DNA from: Thermotogota bacterium
GTDB lineage: Bacteria; Thermotogota; Thermotogae; Thermotogales; Thermotogaceae
Assembly: GCA_030550515.1 (NCBI GenBank)
Contig: JAUQPE010000017.1
Location: 1 to 57,056, forward strand
Direction of reading: 5' to 3'
Length of the DNA stretch: 57,056 bases
Position numbers and translations under genes: made by a program. Below are positions 34,505 to 43,017 of the stretch, piece after piece (the first letter of the stretch is position 1; the number at the start of each line of letters is the position of its first letter). Below the pieces are notes generated by a model. The model was not told the DNA's origin. It saw nothing but the letters and a program-made list of their open reading frames with translations, and did not search any database.

Positions 34505-35535
34505 ACAGGAGGATATGGGCGTTCCTCGTTCCCATACTTTCGGTGGTTTTTGCCTTGATCGTCGCCGCGGTGATCATAGTGTTGATAGGTCAAAATCCCC
34601 TCGTCGCCTACAAAGCCATGGTGCTGGGAGCCTTTGGAAACGTTCAAGCTTTCACCGATACGATAATAAAGACCACGCCGTTGATCCTAACGGGACTTGC
34701 CGTGGGATTTGGATTTAGGGCAGGTCTCTTCAACATAGGCGCCGAAGGGCAGATGATCATGGGAGGGATACTAGCGACCGTCGTAGGGATGAATTTAAGG
34801 GGAATACCTCCTGCCCTTGCAGTCCCCCTGACGATGCTTTTTGGGATACTCGGTGGAATGGCTTGGGCGTCGATAGCTGGTTACCTCAAGGCCAAAACGG
34901 GCGCCCATGAGGTCGTGACCACGATCATGCTGAACTGGATAGCGTCGCACTTGTCGTCTTACCTGATAACGGGACCATTGGCCGTGGGATCCGGTACACC
35001 GAAGAGCCCGGAGATCGCACCTTCAGCCAAACTTCCACCGATACTCACCGTCGGCGCCATGGAACTCACTTCTGGTATCGTGATCTCAGTCCTTTCGGCC
35101 TTTCTGATGTACATCCTTCTCGAAAAGACAACCACGGGATACGAAGTGAAGGCGGTCGGTTTCAACCCGTACGCTGCGGAGTACGGTGGTATAAGCATTT
35201 CCAAGAACATCGTGATGTGCATGGCCATAAGCGGAGCGTTGGCCGGACTTGCGGGCGCTTTGGAAGTGATGGGACAGTACCACAGGTTCCTCGGTACACT
35301 GTCGGGTGGAAAGGGATTCGATGGGATATCCATAGCGCTCATAGGCCAAAACCATCCCATAGGTATCATCTTCGCCGCTCTCCTGATAGCGGCACTGAGG
35401 ACAGGTTCGAACAACATGCAGTTTGTGGGAGTACCGAAACACATCGTCACCATCGTCCAAGGGATAGTGATCTTCTTGGTGGCCGCCGATAGGATCGTCA
35501 GAACGATCGTCATCAGAAAGAAGGTGAAAAGATGA
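34501..35535 (+). CDS. Nucleoside ABC transporter permease 1
   Basis: 344 residues, BPD_transp_2 family, 8-9 hydrophobic helices starting with FLVPILSVVFALIVAAVIIVLIG. Conserved segments are FGFRAGLFNIGAEGQMIMGG, GAHEVVTTIMLNWIA and GYEVKAVGFNPYAAEYGGI, typical of NupP/YufP-type permeases of purine nucleoside importers. ATG 34501 overlaps the ATPase stop (ATGA). It should pair with the next gene as the heterodimeric channel. Confidence 0.94.
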   Translation: MNRRIWAFLVPILSVVFALIVAAVIIVLIGQNPLVAYKAMVLGAFGNVQAFTDTIIKTTPLILTGLAVGFGFRAGLFNIGAEGQMIMGGILATVVGMNLRGIPPALAVPLTMLFGILGGMAWASIAGYLKAKTGAHEVVTTIMLNWIASHLSSYLITGPLAVGSGTPKSPEIAPSAKLPPILTVGAMELTSGIVISVLSAFLMYILLEKTTTGYEVKAVGFNPYAAEYGGISISKNIVMCMAISGALAGLAGALEVMGQYHRFLGTLSGGKGFDGISIALIGQNHPIGIIFAALLIAALRTGSNNMQFVGVPKHIVTIVQGIVIFLVAADRIVRTIVIRKKVKR

Positions 35536-36494
35536 TGAGGGTGCTCTTGGCGTTGTGGGATACTTTCACGAACCCTCTCTTTTACAAGCTCACCCTCACC
35601 GCGACCACACCGCTCTTGTTCGCGGCACTTGGAGGTGTGTTCAGCGAGATAACCGGCGTCGTGAACATTGCGCTGGAAGGTATCATGCTCCTTGGAGCGT
35701 TCTTCTCCGTCGTGGTGACGTACTACACGGGAAACGTGTGGCTTGGGTTCCTATCTGTCATACCCATCGGCGTGGGATTCGTGTGGTTTCATGCCTGGGC
35801 GAGCATAAAGTGGAGGGGAAACCAGGTGGTGAGCGGGAGCGCCCTGATCTTGATAGCTCAGGGGCTCACCGGTTTTCTCATGGAACCAATTTTTGGGCAG
35901 CCTGGTCAAACCCCGTACGTCGGCAGAATACCCGAAGTGACTGTTCCAGGTCTTTCAAAGATCCCTTTCCTGGGAGAAGCGATCGGGACCCAAAGTCCTA
36001 TCGTCTACCTTGCTTTCGCTTTGGTACTCTTTGCCTGGGTGCTGATATACAAAACCCCTCTGGGACTCAGGATGAGGGCGGTGGGAGAAAACCCTGAAGC
36101 CGCGGACACTCTTGGAGTCAACGTCTTCGCCATAAGGTATTTTGGAGTTCTGATGAGTGGCGCTTTAGCTGCTATGGGAGGTGCGTTCCTCTCCATAGGG
36201 GAAGTGGGGAATTTCAGAGAACTCATGACTGGAGGAAGAGGGTTCATCGCACTCGCTGCCATGATTTTAGGGAACTGGAACCCAATAGGGGCACTTTTGG
36301 CGTGTCTCCTGTTCGGGATGTCCGAGGCTTTGGCCAACCAGCTGCAATCTTCCCCGCTCTTGCACGTTCCGGCAACCGCAAAACCCCTCTTCAACCTCTT
36401 CCCGTTCATCGTGACCCTGGTAGTCGTCGCCGGTCTCGTGGGAAAGACGAGACCACCGGCAGCGGACGGGATACCCTACGAGAAAGAAGAGTGA
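35532..36494 (+). CDS. Nucleoside ABC transporter permease 2
   Basis: 320 residues, BPD_transp_2 family. Conserved segments are GVFSEITGVVNIALEGIML, RGNQVVSGSALILIA, GLRMRAVGENPEAADTLGVNVF and GGRGFIALAAMILGNWNP, as in NupQ/YufQ permeases. ATG 35532 overlaps the stop of permease 1 by 4 bases. It is the last gene of the nucleoside operon; its final 19 bases overlap the convergent TM0106-type gene. Confidence 0.94.
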   Translation: MMRVLLALWDTFTNPLFYKLTLTATTPLLFAALGGVFSEITGVVNIALEGIMLLGAFFSVVVTYYTGNVWLGFLSVIPIGVGFVWFHAWASIKWRGNQVVSGSALILIAQGLTGFLMEPIFGQPGQTPYVGRIPEVTVPGLSKIPFLGEAIGTQSPIVYLAFALVLFAWVLIYKTPLGLRMRAVGENPEAADTLGVNVFAIRYFGVLMSGALAAMGGAFLSIGEVGNFRELMTGGRGFIALAAMILGNWNPIGALLACLLFGMSEALANQLQSSPLLHVPATAKPLFNLFPFIVTLVVVAGLVGKTRPPAADGIPYEKEE

Positions 36495-37684
36495 GAGTTT
36501 ATGAAATCGATCACAACTTTTGTCGCGCGGACGTCGTCCTCGTTGTATTGGAGGATGAGGTTGATTATGGACTCTTCCCGTGTCTCAACCCACTTTTCGT
36601 AGAGGTTGACGATGGCGTAACCGTTTAAATTAGTCCTCCACTGGTATCCAAACAATTTTGCAACTCTTTTCAATGAGTAAGAAAAGACCGGCAATACGAA
36701 GTGCCTTCTAAGCACAGTGTAGACGTCGATGAAGTTTCCAAAGAATTTTCTCTTTCTTCTCCTGAACAACTGGTCCACTTTTCTCTGCTCGGGACCGTGG
36801 TAGTGGTACACGGGAGATCCCTTCGGAAGACTTTCGAGAAATCCCACCACCCGATCTTCATCTTGAGGGTTGTCAACGAGGAAGTACCTGTACTCGTTCC
36901 TCACCAAGAAGCCGTAGAGGAAGTCGATCTCGTCTGGTGGATAGTTTTCCACATCCAGAACGATTCCCTCCGGCATTTTTTCCGGCTTTTCCAACACGAT
37001 TACCCTTTCCTCGAGAAAAGATCTGGCGGAGTATATCAACCTCTTTGCCCTCTCTGGCCCAAAAACTCCCACAAGTTTCTCATCACTTGCAGCGGCGAGA
37101 TCCTCCAAGTCGTTTATTCCAAGTCCTTTTAGTACCTTTTCCGTCTCCTTCCCGATACCGTTGACGAGGAGCAAACTCTTCTTGTCCAAGAGTTCCCTCT
37201 CGCAGTCTTCTATAAACTCGCAATGTCTGCACGTCCTGTTCGGCGAGGGCATGGGTTCCGAATCGAGTTTGCTCATGCTCGCTACGGCGCTCGTCACGAG
37301 CGGAACAAGTGTTCTCCAATTCTCCACTTTCCTCACAAAATGATCGGAGTGAACTTCGACGGAACTCACGTTCCAACCAGCTTGGGAGAACACGAAGGCG
37401 TTGAAGGAAGCCTCAAGAGAATATTTATCCTTGAACCTTTTCGCGGTTTTCTTCAAAATGATCCGCCAACCGTCAGCCTCTTTGACGAGAAAGTCAGGCA
37501 TTGCAACGAGTTCTATCTCTTGAACTCTGCAGTGCACGACAGGCTTTTCCACCGAAAAGCCACTCTTCAGAAGGAGGGAAAACGTCTCGTTGTGGAAATT
37601 CATTCTTTCCTTTTTGGGAAGGTTTTTAAAGAACCTCTTAGGGCACGCGAGGAAATCCTCCAGATCTTCAAAACTCACAACCAC
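36476..37684 (-). CDS. TM0106-family RecB-like protein with HhH and RNase H-like exonuclease domains
   Basis: About 402 residues (residue numbers below count from GTG 37693). An N-terminal Cas4/RecB-like region contains LACPKRF with Cys17, MPDFLV (Asp67) and WRIILKKT. A cysteine group (Cys155, Cys158, Cys164) could close an iron-sulfur site. A helix-hairpin-helix (LLVNGIGKETEKVLKGLGI, about 175-194) is followed by a DEDD-like 3'-5' exonuclease/RNase H fold with GIVLDVENYP (Asp247, Glu249), FIDVYTVLR (Asp323) and QYNEDDVRAT (Asp386/387). The acidic residue usually preceding the nuclease lysine (ExK/QxK) appears as Leu80, so the RecB part may be inactive. Start: GTG 37693, ATG 37690 and GTG 37684 are possible; 37684 is 8 bases from AGAGG. 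Confidence 0.85.
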   Translation of the reverse strand: MVVSFEDLEDFLACPKRFFKNLPKKERMNFHNETFSLLLKSGFSVEKPVVHCRVQEIELVAMPDFLVKEADGWRIILKKTAKRFKDKYSLEASFNAFVFSQAGWNVSSVEVHSDHFVRKVENWRTLVPLVTSAVASMSKLDSEPMPSPNRTCRHCEFIEDCERELLDKKSLLLVNGIGKETEKVLKGLGINDLEDLAAASDEKLVGVFGPERAKRLIYSARSFLEERVIVLEKPEKMPEGIVLDVENYPPDEIDFLYGFLVRNEYRYFLVDNPQDEDRVVGFLESLPKGSPVYHYHGPEQRKVDQLFRRRKRKFFGNFIDVYTVLRRHFVLPVFSYSLKRVAKLFGYQWRTNLNGYAIVNLYEKWVETREESIINLILQYNEDDVRATKVVIDFINSHSSFS

Positions 37685-37725
37685 TACCATCACCTCTCGA
37701 ACTCACCAACAATTTTTTCGATGTT

Positions 37726-37749
37726 TTCCGACGGAAGATATTTTATAAT
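37726..37749 (+). promoter_or_regulatory. Promoter -10 box and adjacent palindrome before the degenerate GGDEF gene
   Basis: The plus strand has TATAAT at 37744-37749, 25 bases before ATG 37775. Just upstream is the inverted repeat TTCCG-A-CGGAA (37726-37736), placed where it would lie between -35 and -10. No convincing -35 is visible. The palindrome could be an operator acting on this gene or on the divergent TM0106-type gene. Confidence 0.4.
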
Positions 37750-37774
37750 GATTAGTGAAATTGGAGGTGTGAGT

Positions 37775-38359
37775 ATGGTGGAAGAAGAAAGAGAAGTCCT
37801 GTTGGAAAAGATTCGGTTGCTTGAGGAGAAACTCAAGGCCTGTCAGGAACGTGAAAGAGAACTCGAAACCTTGCTGTCCGAATACAACGACATTCTCAAG
37901 AGACAGTTCCAGTTGTTCGACGAATTTTTCGAGAAGTTAGGAACCAGAAGCATGATCGATCCAACGACGAGGGTGTATTCGAGGGATCACTTCATGAAGC
38001 TTCTTTCCTACCAACACCAAAAGTCTTTCGAAGAGAACATCCCTTACTCCATCTTCATGGTGAAACTCTCCAACTTGAAAGAGTTGGAGAACAAAGAGAT
38101 GGTACTCATGAAAGTCGGAAAGAGCCTCAAAGAGTGCGTGAGGGTGCCTTTGGATAGTGTTGCTCGTTACAGTGAAGACACTTTCATCATGTTCACCGTT
38201 GATGTGAACAAGGAAGTCTCAGGAAAAATAATGGAGAGAATCTCCAATTCCCTCGAAAACATCCCCAGCCTACGTGTGAAACTCTCCTTCAAGAATTACC
38301 CAGAGGACTTCGTGGACCTCGAGTTGGCCTTGTCAGAATTGGAAAGGATGGTGGAGTAA
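37775..38359 (+). CDS. Degenerate GGDEF-domain protein with coiled coil
   Basis: 194 residues. Residues 1-60 form a charged coiled coil ([20 protein letters not shown]). Then comes a GGDEF-like fold: [16 protein letters not shown] matches the DxLTGLxNRxxF entry, and VARYSEDTF occupies the place of ARYGGDEF. The loss of both glycines and the Glu means diguanylate cyclase activity is unlikely; a binding or scaffold role is possible. ATG 37775 has GGAGGTG 5 bases upstream. It sits one base before murA, so the two are probably cotranscribed. Confidence 0.8.
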   Translation: MVEEEREVLLEKIRLLEEKLKACQERERELETLLSEYNDILKRQFQLFDEFFEKLGTRSMIDPTTRVYSRDHFMKLLSYQHQKSFEENIPYSIFMVKLSNLKELENKEMVLMKVGKSLKECVRVPLDSVARYSEDTFIMFTVDVNKEVSGKIMERISNSLENIPSLRVKLSFKNYPEDFVDLELALSELERMVE

Positions 38360-38360
38360 C

Positions 38361-39650
38361 TTGAGCGGTGTCTTCTTGGTTAAGGGAAAGACAGCTTTGA
38401 AAGGCGAGGTCCAGATCTCCGGTGCGAAGAACGCGGCCCTTCCCATCATGGCTGCTTCGATTCTTTGTGATGAAGAAGTGGTTATAGAGAACGTTCCGAA
38501 ACTTTTAGACATCATCGTGATGAAAGATATCTTGGTTTCCATCGGCTTCGAGGTTTCGTTCGAAGATAACCGCGTGAGGGTGAAACATACCTCTTCCAAG
38601 TTGAACACCGAAGTACCTTACGAGCTTGTCAGGAAGATGCGAGCTTCCTTCAACGTGCTTGGTCCTTTGGCGGTTAGGATGGGACAAGCTAAAGTGGCGT
38701 TGCCCGGCGGTTGTTCGATAGGTGTAAGACCCGTCGATTTTCACATAGAAGGGTTGAGGAAACTTGGCTTCGAGATAGAAGTGGAACATGGCTTCGTGAA
38801 AGCCACCCGAGTGGGAAGGGTTGATTCCGTGAAAATCGTCCTTCCGTTTCCCAGCGTGGGGGCCACAGAACATCTCATGACTACCGCTGTGTTGATGGAA
38901 GGCACCTTCACCGTCATCGAGAACGCAGCTATGGAGCCGGAGATAGAGGATCTTCAAAACTTCCTGAACGCGATGGGGGGGAAAGTGAGAGGAGCAGGGA
39001 CCAGCAGGATAGAGATCGAGGGGGTTAAGAGACTTTCGGGTGGGTCCCACAAGATCATCCCAGACCGCATAGAAGCTGGCACCTACCTTATAGCCATCGC
39101 CGCAACGTGCGGTAGGGGGACTGTGAGGGGAGTAAAACCAGACCACCTCACAGCGCTCTTGGAAACTATGAGAAGAACAGGTGCCACTCTAGGGGTTGGA
39201 GAGGATTTCGTCGAAGTTTCCATGGATGATCGACCGTCACCTGTGGACGTGGTGGTGAACCCCTACCCAGGGTTCCCCACAGATCTTCAACCTCAGATGA
39301 TGGCTTACCTTTGCGTGGGAAAAGGTGTTTCCACGATCATCGAGAACGTTTTCAAAACGAGGTTCTTGCACGTCGGCGAGTTGAGAAGGATGGGGGCCAA
39401 CATAGAAGTTTCCGGGAACACCGCCATCGTGAAGGGTGTGGAGAAGTTGAGTGGGGCGCCCGTTCTTGGAACAGACCTTCGAGCTACAGCCGCCTTGGTG
39501 ATAGCTGGGTTGATGGCAGAAGGGCAGACCGAGATCCACGAGGCACATCACATATTCCGGGGTTACGAGAACGTTCTCGAGAAATTCGCAAAGCTGGGGG
39601 CAAACATCGAGTATGTTCCCACCTCGGAAGAAGTTGAATCGGATCCGTGA
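38361..39650 (+). CDS. murA: UDP-N-acetylglucosamine 1-carboxyvinyltransferase
   Basis: First committed step of peptidoglycan synthesis: transfers enolpyruvate from PEP to UDP-GlcNAc. 429 residues, two EPSP-synthase-like domains. Lys23-Asn24 lie in SGAKNAALP. The reactive loop [15 protein letters not shown] keeps Cys118, the residue alkylated by fosfomycin. The start is TTG 38361, next to the upstream stop, with GGTGGAG close before it. The 3' end overlaps the PflX-type gene by up to 38 bases. Confidence 0.96.
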   Translation: MSGVFLVKGKTALKGEVQISGAKNAALPIMAASILCDEEVVIENVPKLLDIIVMKDILVSIGFEVSFEDNRVRVKHTSSKLNTEVPYELVRKMRASFNVLGPLAVRMGQAKVALPGGCSIGVRPVDFHIEGLRKLGFEIEVEHGFVKATRVGRVDSVKIVLPFPSVGATEHLMTTAVLMEGTFTVIENAAMEPEIEDLQNFLNAMGGKVRGAGTSRIEIEGVKRLSGGSHKIIPDRIEAGTYLIAIAATCGRGTVRGVKPDHLTALLETMRRTGATLGVGEDFVEVSMDDRPSPVDVVVNPYPGFPTDLQPQMMAYLCVGKGVSTIIENVFKTRFLHVGELRRMGANIEVSGNTAIVKGVEKLSGAPVLGTDLRATAALVIAGLMAEGQTEIHEAHHIFRGYENVLEKFAKLGANIEYVPTSEEVESDP

Positions 39651-40581
39651 AGTGGAAGATGTTCTTTGGTCTAACTTGTCCTCCTGTAGACTCTGCCCAA
39701 GGGAATGTGGGGTGAACAGGTACCACCAGAAAGGTTTCTGTGGTGTGGGGCCTCTTCCCAAACTTTCGAACGCAATTCTCCATTTGGGAGAGGAACCACC
39801 GCTCGTTGGGGAGAAAGGCGCTGGTGCTGTGTTCTTTTCTGGTTGTACAATGCGATGTGTTTATTGTCAGAACATGGGTTTCAGTCAGAAAGGTGTGGGA
39901 GTCGAGGTTTCCGTTGAAGACCTCGCTGAATTCTTCATTATCCTCCAGGAAGAAGGTGCGACAACGTTGGACTTGGTCACACCCACTCCCCATCTTCCCT
40001 TCACAATCTCTGCGTTAAGGATGGCTTTGGAAAAAGGGTTCAACCTTCCCGTCGTCTACAACACGAGTGGATACGAAAAGCTAGAAACTCTGGCTTTGCT
40101 GGAAGGGGTCGTGGATGTGTACCTCACGGACGCTCGCTACACAGACGAAGAAGCTTCCGGTAAGTATTCCCTCACCCCGGATTACTGGAAGGTCACCCAA
40201 AAAGCCATAATAGAGATGTACCGACAGGTAGGTCCATTCCGCGAAGATAGGATGGAAGGTGTGATTGTAAGGATCCTCGTTCTCCCAAATCGTGTGGTCA
40301 ACTACAAGGAAATCTTCGGATTTCTCTCATCTCTTTCGACATCAATTCCTGTTTCCATCATGTTGCAATACATTCCCCACTTCGGGGCTAAGGAATTCCC
40401 TGAGATCAACAGACGAGTGAATGATGATGAATACGAGGAAGTATTGGAACTCGCCTTCGAATTTGGTTTTACAGAGGGATGGTATCAACTGAAACAGAAA
40501 AGAAACTTGAGTACCAGAGGTGTGGGGAAGATAACAGAAAAATTGAGAATTCTTTCAACAAAAACTGATAAAAAGATATAA
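39613..40581 (+). CDS. PflX-type radical SAM protein (COG1313-like)
   Basis: 322 residues. The radical SAM cluster motif CTMRCVYC (Cys78, Cys82, Cys85) binds the 4Fe-4S/SAM cofactor. An N-terminal cysteine group (Cys25, Cys28, Cys32, Cys43 in [12 protein letters not shown] and FCGVG) is typical of the uncharacterised PflX group related to glycyl-radical activases. The substrate is unknown; no glycyl-radical enzyme gene is adjacent. The start is uncertain: ATG 39613 lies inside murA with no strong ribosome site; TTG 39634 and GTG 39652 are alternatives, all before the first conserved Cys. Confidence 0.85.
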   Translation: MFPPRKKLNRIREVEDVLWSNLSSCRLCPRECGVNRYHQKGFCGVGPLPKLSNAILHLGEEPPLVGEKGAGAVFFSGCTMRCVYCQNMGFSQKGVGVEVSVEDLAEFFIILQEEGATTLDLVTPTPHLPFTISALRMALEKGFNLPVVYNTSGYEKLETLALLEGVVDVYLTDARYTDEEASGKYSLTPDYWKVTQKAIIEMYRQVGPFREDRMEGVIVRILVLPNRVVNYKEIFGFLSSLSTSIPVSIMLQYIPHFGAKEFPEINRRVNDDEYEEVLELAFEFGFTEGWYQLKQKRNLSTRGVGKITEKLRILSTKTDKKI

Positions 40582-40617
40582 TTCTTTAAAATTTCCTGCG
40601 ACCGTTCCTATTAGTGG

Positions 40618-40647
40618 TTGAGTTAAAAGTTGATTCCCGAATATAAT
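40618..40647 (+). promoter_or_regulatory. Promoter of the ROK/xylose operon
   Basis: TTGAGT (40618-40623), an 18-base spacer and TATAAT (40642-40647) form a good sigma-A-type promoter 40 bases before the proposed start of the ROK regulator. The 106-base gap after the radical SAM gene is AT-rich and contains no other feature that I can name; a sugar-responsive operator is expected here but I could not define one. Confidence 0.6.
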
Positions 40648-40687
40648 TAAAAAAGGAGTCAGAAGATCGAAGGGAGGTCGATTCAAT

Positions 40688-41824
40688 CTGAAGTACAATT
40701 CCCCACGGATAAAGATCCTCAACAAAAAGAGCATATTGAAAGTGATACACGAAGAACACCCCATCTCGCGTGCCGACATCTCCACGATTACGGGGCTCAC
40801 TCCCAGCAGCGTCACCAGACTCACAAAAGAACTCCTCGACGAGGGATACATAAAAGAGATAGGGACGATCGGTAAAAGCACCCCTGGGAGAAGGAGAGTG
40901 CTCTTGGATCTGAAGAAAGAAGCCTTTTTGAGCCTTGTGTTCGATGTGGGAGTCAACATAACCACTTATGGAATCGGGTATTTCGATGGTGAAGTGGAAA
41001 TGAGAGGAAACTTCTACACTCCAAAAGATCCTGTGGAATTCTTCATGAAGATTAAAGAGATATACCTGAGAACTCGCGACGAACTGAATGTAGCCCGCAT
41101 CTCGCTCTCCATCCCAGGTATGGTGGACATGAAGGAGAACAAAATATTGCTTGCCCCGAATCTTGGATGGGAAGACGTTTCCATCCCAGAACTGCTGGAC
41201 GTCGACGTTCCCGTTTTGGCCGACAACGAGGCCAACCTTTCCATGTTGGCGGAGAAGTATCATTCCGAAGATATGAAAAACGTCCAAGAAGCGGTTTTCA
41301 TCATAATCAGAGAGGGTGTTGGAACGGGCTTGTTGATAGACGGAAAGATCTATAGGGGACCCTCTTTCACTGCGGGAGAAGCGGGACACATGACGGTGAA
41401 CTTGTACTCGGACAGGTTCTGTCACTGCTCGAACAAGGGCTGCTGGGAACTGTTTTCGTCGATAAACTGGGCCATCGAGCAGTACGGTGATGGTCTCGAA
41501 GGGAAGAACGCCATAGAGAAGTTTCAAGCTTTGAAGCTACGCGGAAACGCTCGAAGAGTCATGGAAAGGTTTGCGGAAAACATCGCTGTCGGCATCGTGA
41601 ACTTGGTCAACATACTGAACCCGGAGATCGTGATCCTGGGTGGTGAAGTTCAAGATCTGGGTGAGAGTTTCTACAAAGTGATCGAGGAAGAAGTGAAAAA
41701 GAGGGCTTTAAAAGCAGCCACAAAGAAGTTGAAGATCAGACCGACAACCTTTCGAACCATAAGTTCCAACCTGGTGGGGGCAGCCGTTTTGGCCATAGAA
41801 GACATCATCGAGAACGTACGGTGA
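40688..41824 (+). CDS. xylR: ROK-family transcriptional repressor, XylR-like (probable CTG start)
   Basis: Sugar-responsive repressor: N-terminal winged helix-turn-helix and C-terminal sugar-binding ROK domain. HTH residues are NKKSILKVIHEEHPISRADIS, then TGLTPSSVTRLTKELLDEGYI. The ROK domain has LADNEANLSML, GVGTGLLIDGKIYRG, AGEAGHM and the zinc-type cluster CHCSNKGCWE. The only standard start in frame, TTG 40736, would cut off the first HTH helix and has no ribosome site. CTG 40688 lies 10 bases after GGGAGG and restores the helix (378 residues). The name follows its place at the head of the xylose locus and the T. maritima parallel. It is cotranscribed with the dehydrogenase 15 bases downstream. 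Confidence 0.88.
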   Translation: MKYNSPRIKILNKKSILKVIHEEHPISRADISTITGLTPSSVTRLTKELLDEGYIKEIGTIGKSTPGRRRVLLDLKKEAFLSLVFDVGVNITTYGIGYFDGEVEMRGNFYTPKDPVEFFMKIKEIYLRTRDELNVARISLSIPGMVDMKENKILLAPNLGWEDVSIPELLDVDVPVLADNEANLSMLAEKYHSEDMKNVQEAVFIIIREGVGTGLLIDGKIYRGPSFTAGEAGHMTVNLYSDRFCHCSNKGCWELFSSINWAIEQYGDGLEGKNAIEKFQALKLRGNARRVMERFAENIAVGIVNLVNILNPEIVILGGEVQDLGESFYKVIEEEVKKRALKAATKKLKIRPTTFRTISSNLVGAAVLAIEDIIENVR

Positions 41825-41839
41825 AAGGGGGGAAGTGAT

Positions 41840-43003
41840 GTGTTCGTAATAAGATCGTACCTTCCAACAGAGATAGTTTTCGGTGTGGGAAAACTGAGCG
41901 AGCTTTCGGAGAGGGTGAAGACGCTGGGCAAACGTGCACTGATCGTCACCGGTAGAACCAGCACAAAAAAGACAGGCTTGCTGCAGAGGGTGGAGGAACT
42001 CATGAGAAAAGTTGGAATAGATACTTTAGTCTTCGACAAGGTGATACCGAATCCCATCTCCGATCACGTCGACGAAGCAGCCGAGATTGTGAGGAGGGAG
42101 AAGATAGACTTCATCGTTGGCCTAGGGGGAGGCAGCGCGATCGATACAGCTAAAGCGATCTCCATCACGGCTCCGAACGAAGGGAAATTTTGGGATTACG
42201 TGCCCGTCGGGGGTGGAAAGACCCCGGAGAAGGCGATCCCCGTCGTGGCCATCCCCACCACCCATGGTACGGGAACGGAGGCTGACCCGTTCGCAGTGAT
42301 CACGAATCCGGCCACTAAAGAGAAGGTCGGGATAGGCTACAGGAACACCTTCCCTATCCTCTCCATAGTTGATCCAGAAGCGATGAAGACCCTTCCTAAG
42401 GATCAGACGGTCTACACCTCCATGGATGCCTTCTATCACTCCATAGAGGCCTTTTTGAACGTTAAGGCCAACCCTTATTCGGACGTTCTCGCCCTTGATT
42501 CCATGAGAAGGATCGTCACCTATCTTCCTGTGGCCTACGAGAACGGTGAAGATCTCGAGGCTAGGACGAACCTCGCCTGGGCGAGTACTGAAGCCGGTAT
42601 CACGGAAACGCTGACCGGCGTGATCGCCAACCACGCCTTGGAACACGGTCTAAGCGGTTTTTATCCAGAGATCACTCACGGTTTAGGGTTGTGTATCACG
42701 GGACCTTATCTGTTCGAGTACGTGTTCGATCACACCTACGAAAGGCTTGCCAGAGTTGGAAGGGAGGTTTTCGGCGTTTACGAGACAGACGAGAAAAAAG
42801 CCGCAAAACTTGCGATAAAGAAGTTGAGGGATTTCCAAGAGATGTTTGGTTTGAACAAACGTCTCGGCGAACTCGGTGTGAAGAAGGAAGACATACCCGC
42901 TATGGCGGAGACCGCTTACAGGATCCTCAAAGGAGTGGTGGTGGTCACGCCAGGTGGGCTCGGTGTGAAGGATCTGGAAGAAATCTACACGATGAGCTAC
43001 TGA
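41840..43003 (+). CDS. Iron-containing alcohol dehydrogenase (group III)
   Basis: 387 residues. NAD(P) binding by VGLGGGSAIDTAKAI (94-108). Predicted metal ligands are Asp196 and His200 in MDAFYHSIEA, His269 in ALEHGLSGF and His280 in ITHG. PTTHGTGTEAD is the usual cofactor-side loop. The start is GTG 41840 with AAAGGGGGG upstream. The substrate cannot be deduced; in this operon it may reduce or oxidise sugar-derived aldehydes or dispose of reducing equivalents. It lies between the ROK regulator and the sugar permease. Confidence 0.93.
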   Translation: MFVIRSYLPTEIVFGVGKLSELSERVKTLGKRALIVTGRTSTKKTGLLQRVEELMRKVGIDTLVFDKVIPNPISDHVDEAAEIVRREKIDFIVGLGGGSAIDTAKAISITAPNEGKFWDYVPVGGGKTPEKAIPVVAIPTTHGTGTEADPFAVITNPATKEKVGIGYRNTFPILSIVDPEAMKTLPKDQTVYTSMDAFYHSIEAFLNVKANPYSDVLALDSMRRIVTYLPVAYENGEDLEARTNLAWASTEAGITETLTGVIANHALEHGLSGFYPEITHGLGLCITGPYLFEYVFDHTYERLARVGREVFGVYETDEKKAAKLAIKKLRDFQEMFGLNKRLGELGVKKEDIPAMAETAYRILKGVVVVTPGGLGVKDLEEIYTMSY

Positions 43004-43017
43004 AGGGGGTATCTTCT

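Noticed and set aside
37223-37774. Upstream extension of the GGDEF-like protein
   Set aside because: It runs antisense through the TM0106-type gene and the divergent promoter; ATG 37775 has GGAGGTG.
42691-43017. 109-codon upstream extension of the sugar permease
   Set aside because: It overlaps the alcohol dehydrogenase gene in another frame; GTG 43018 has a ribosome site and starts a normal RbsC-type protein.
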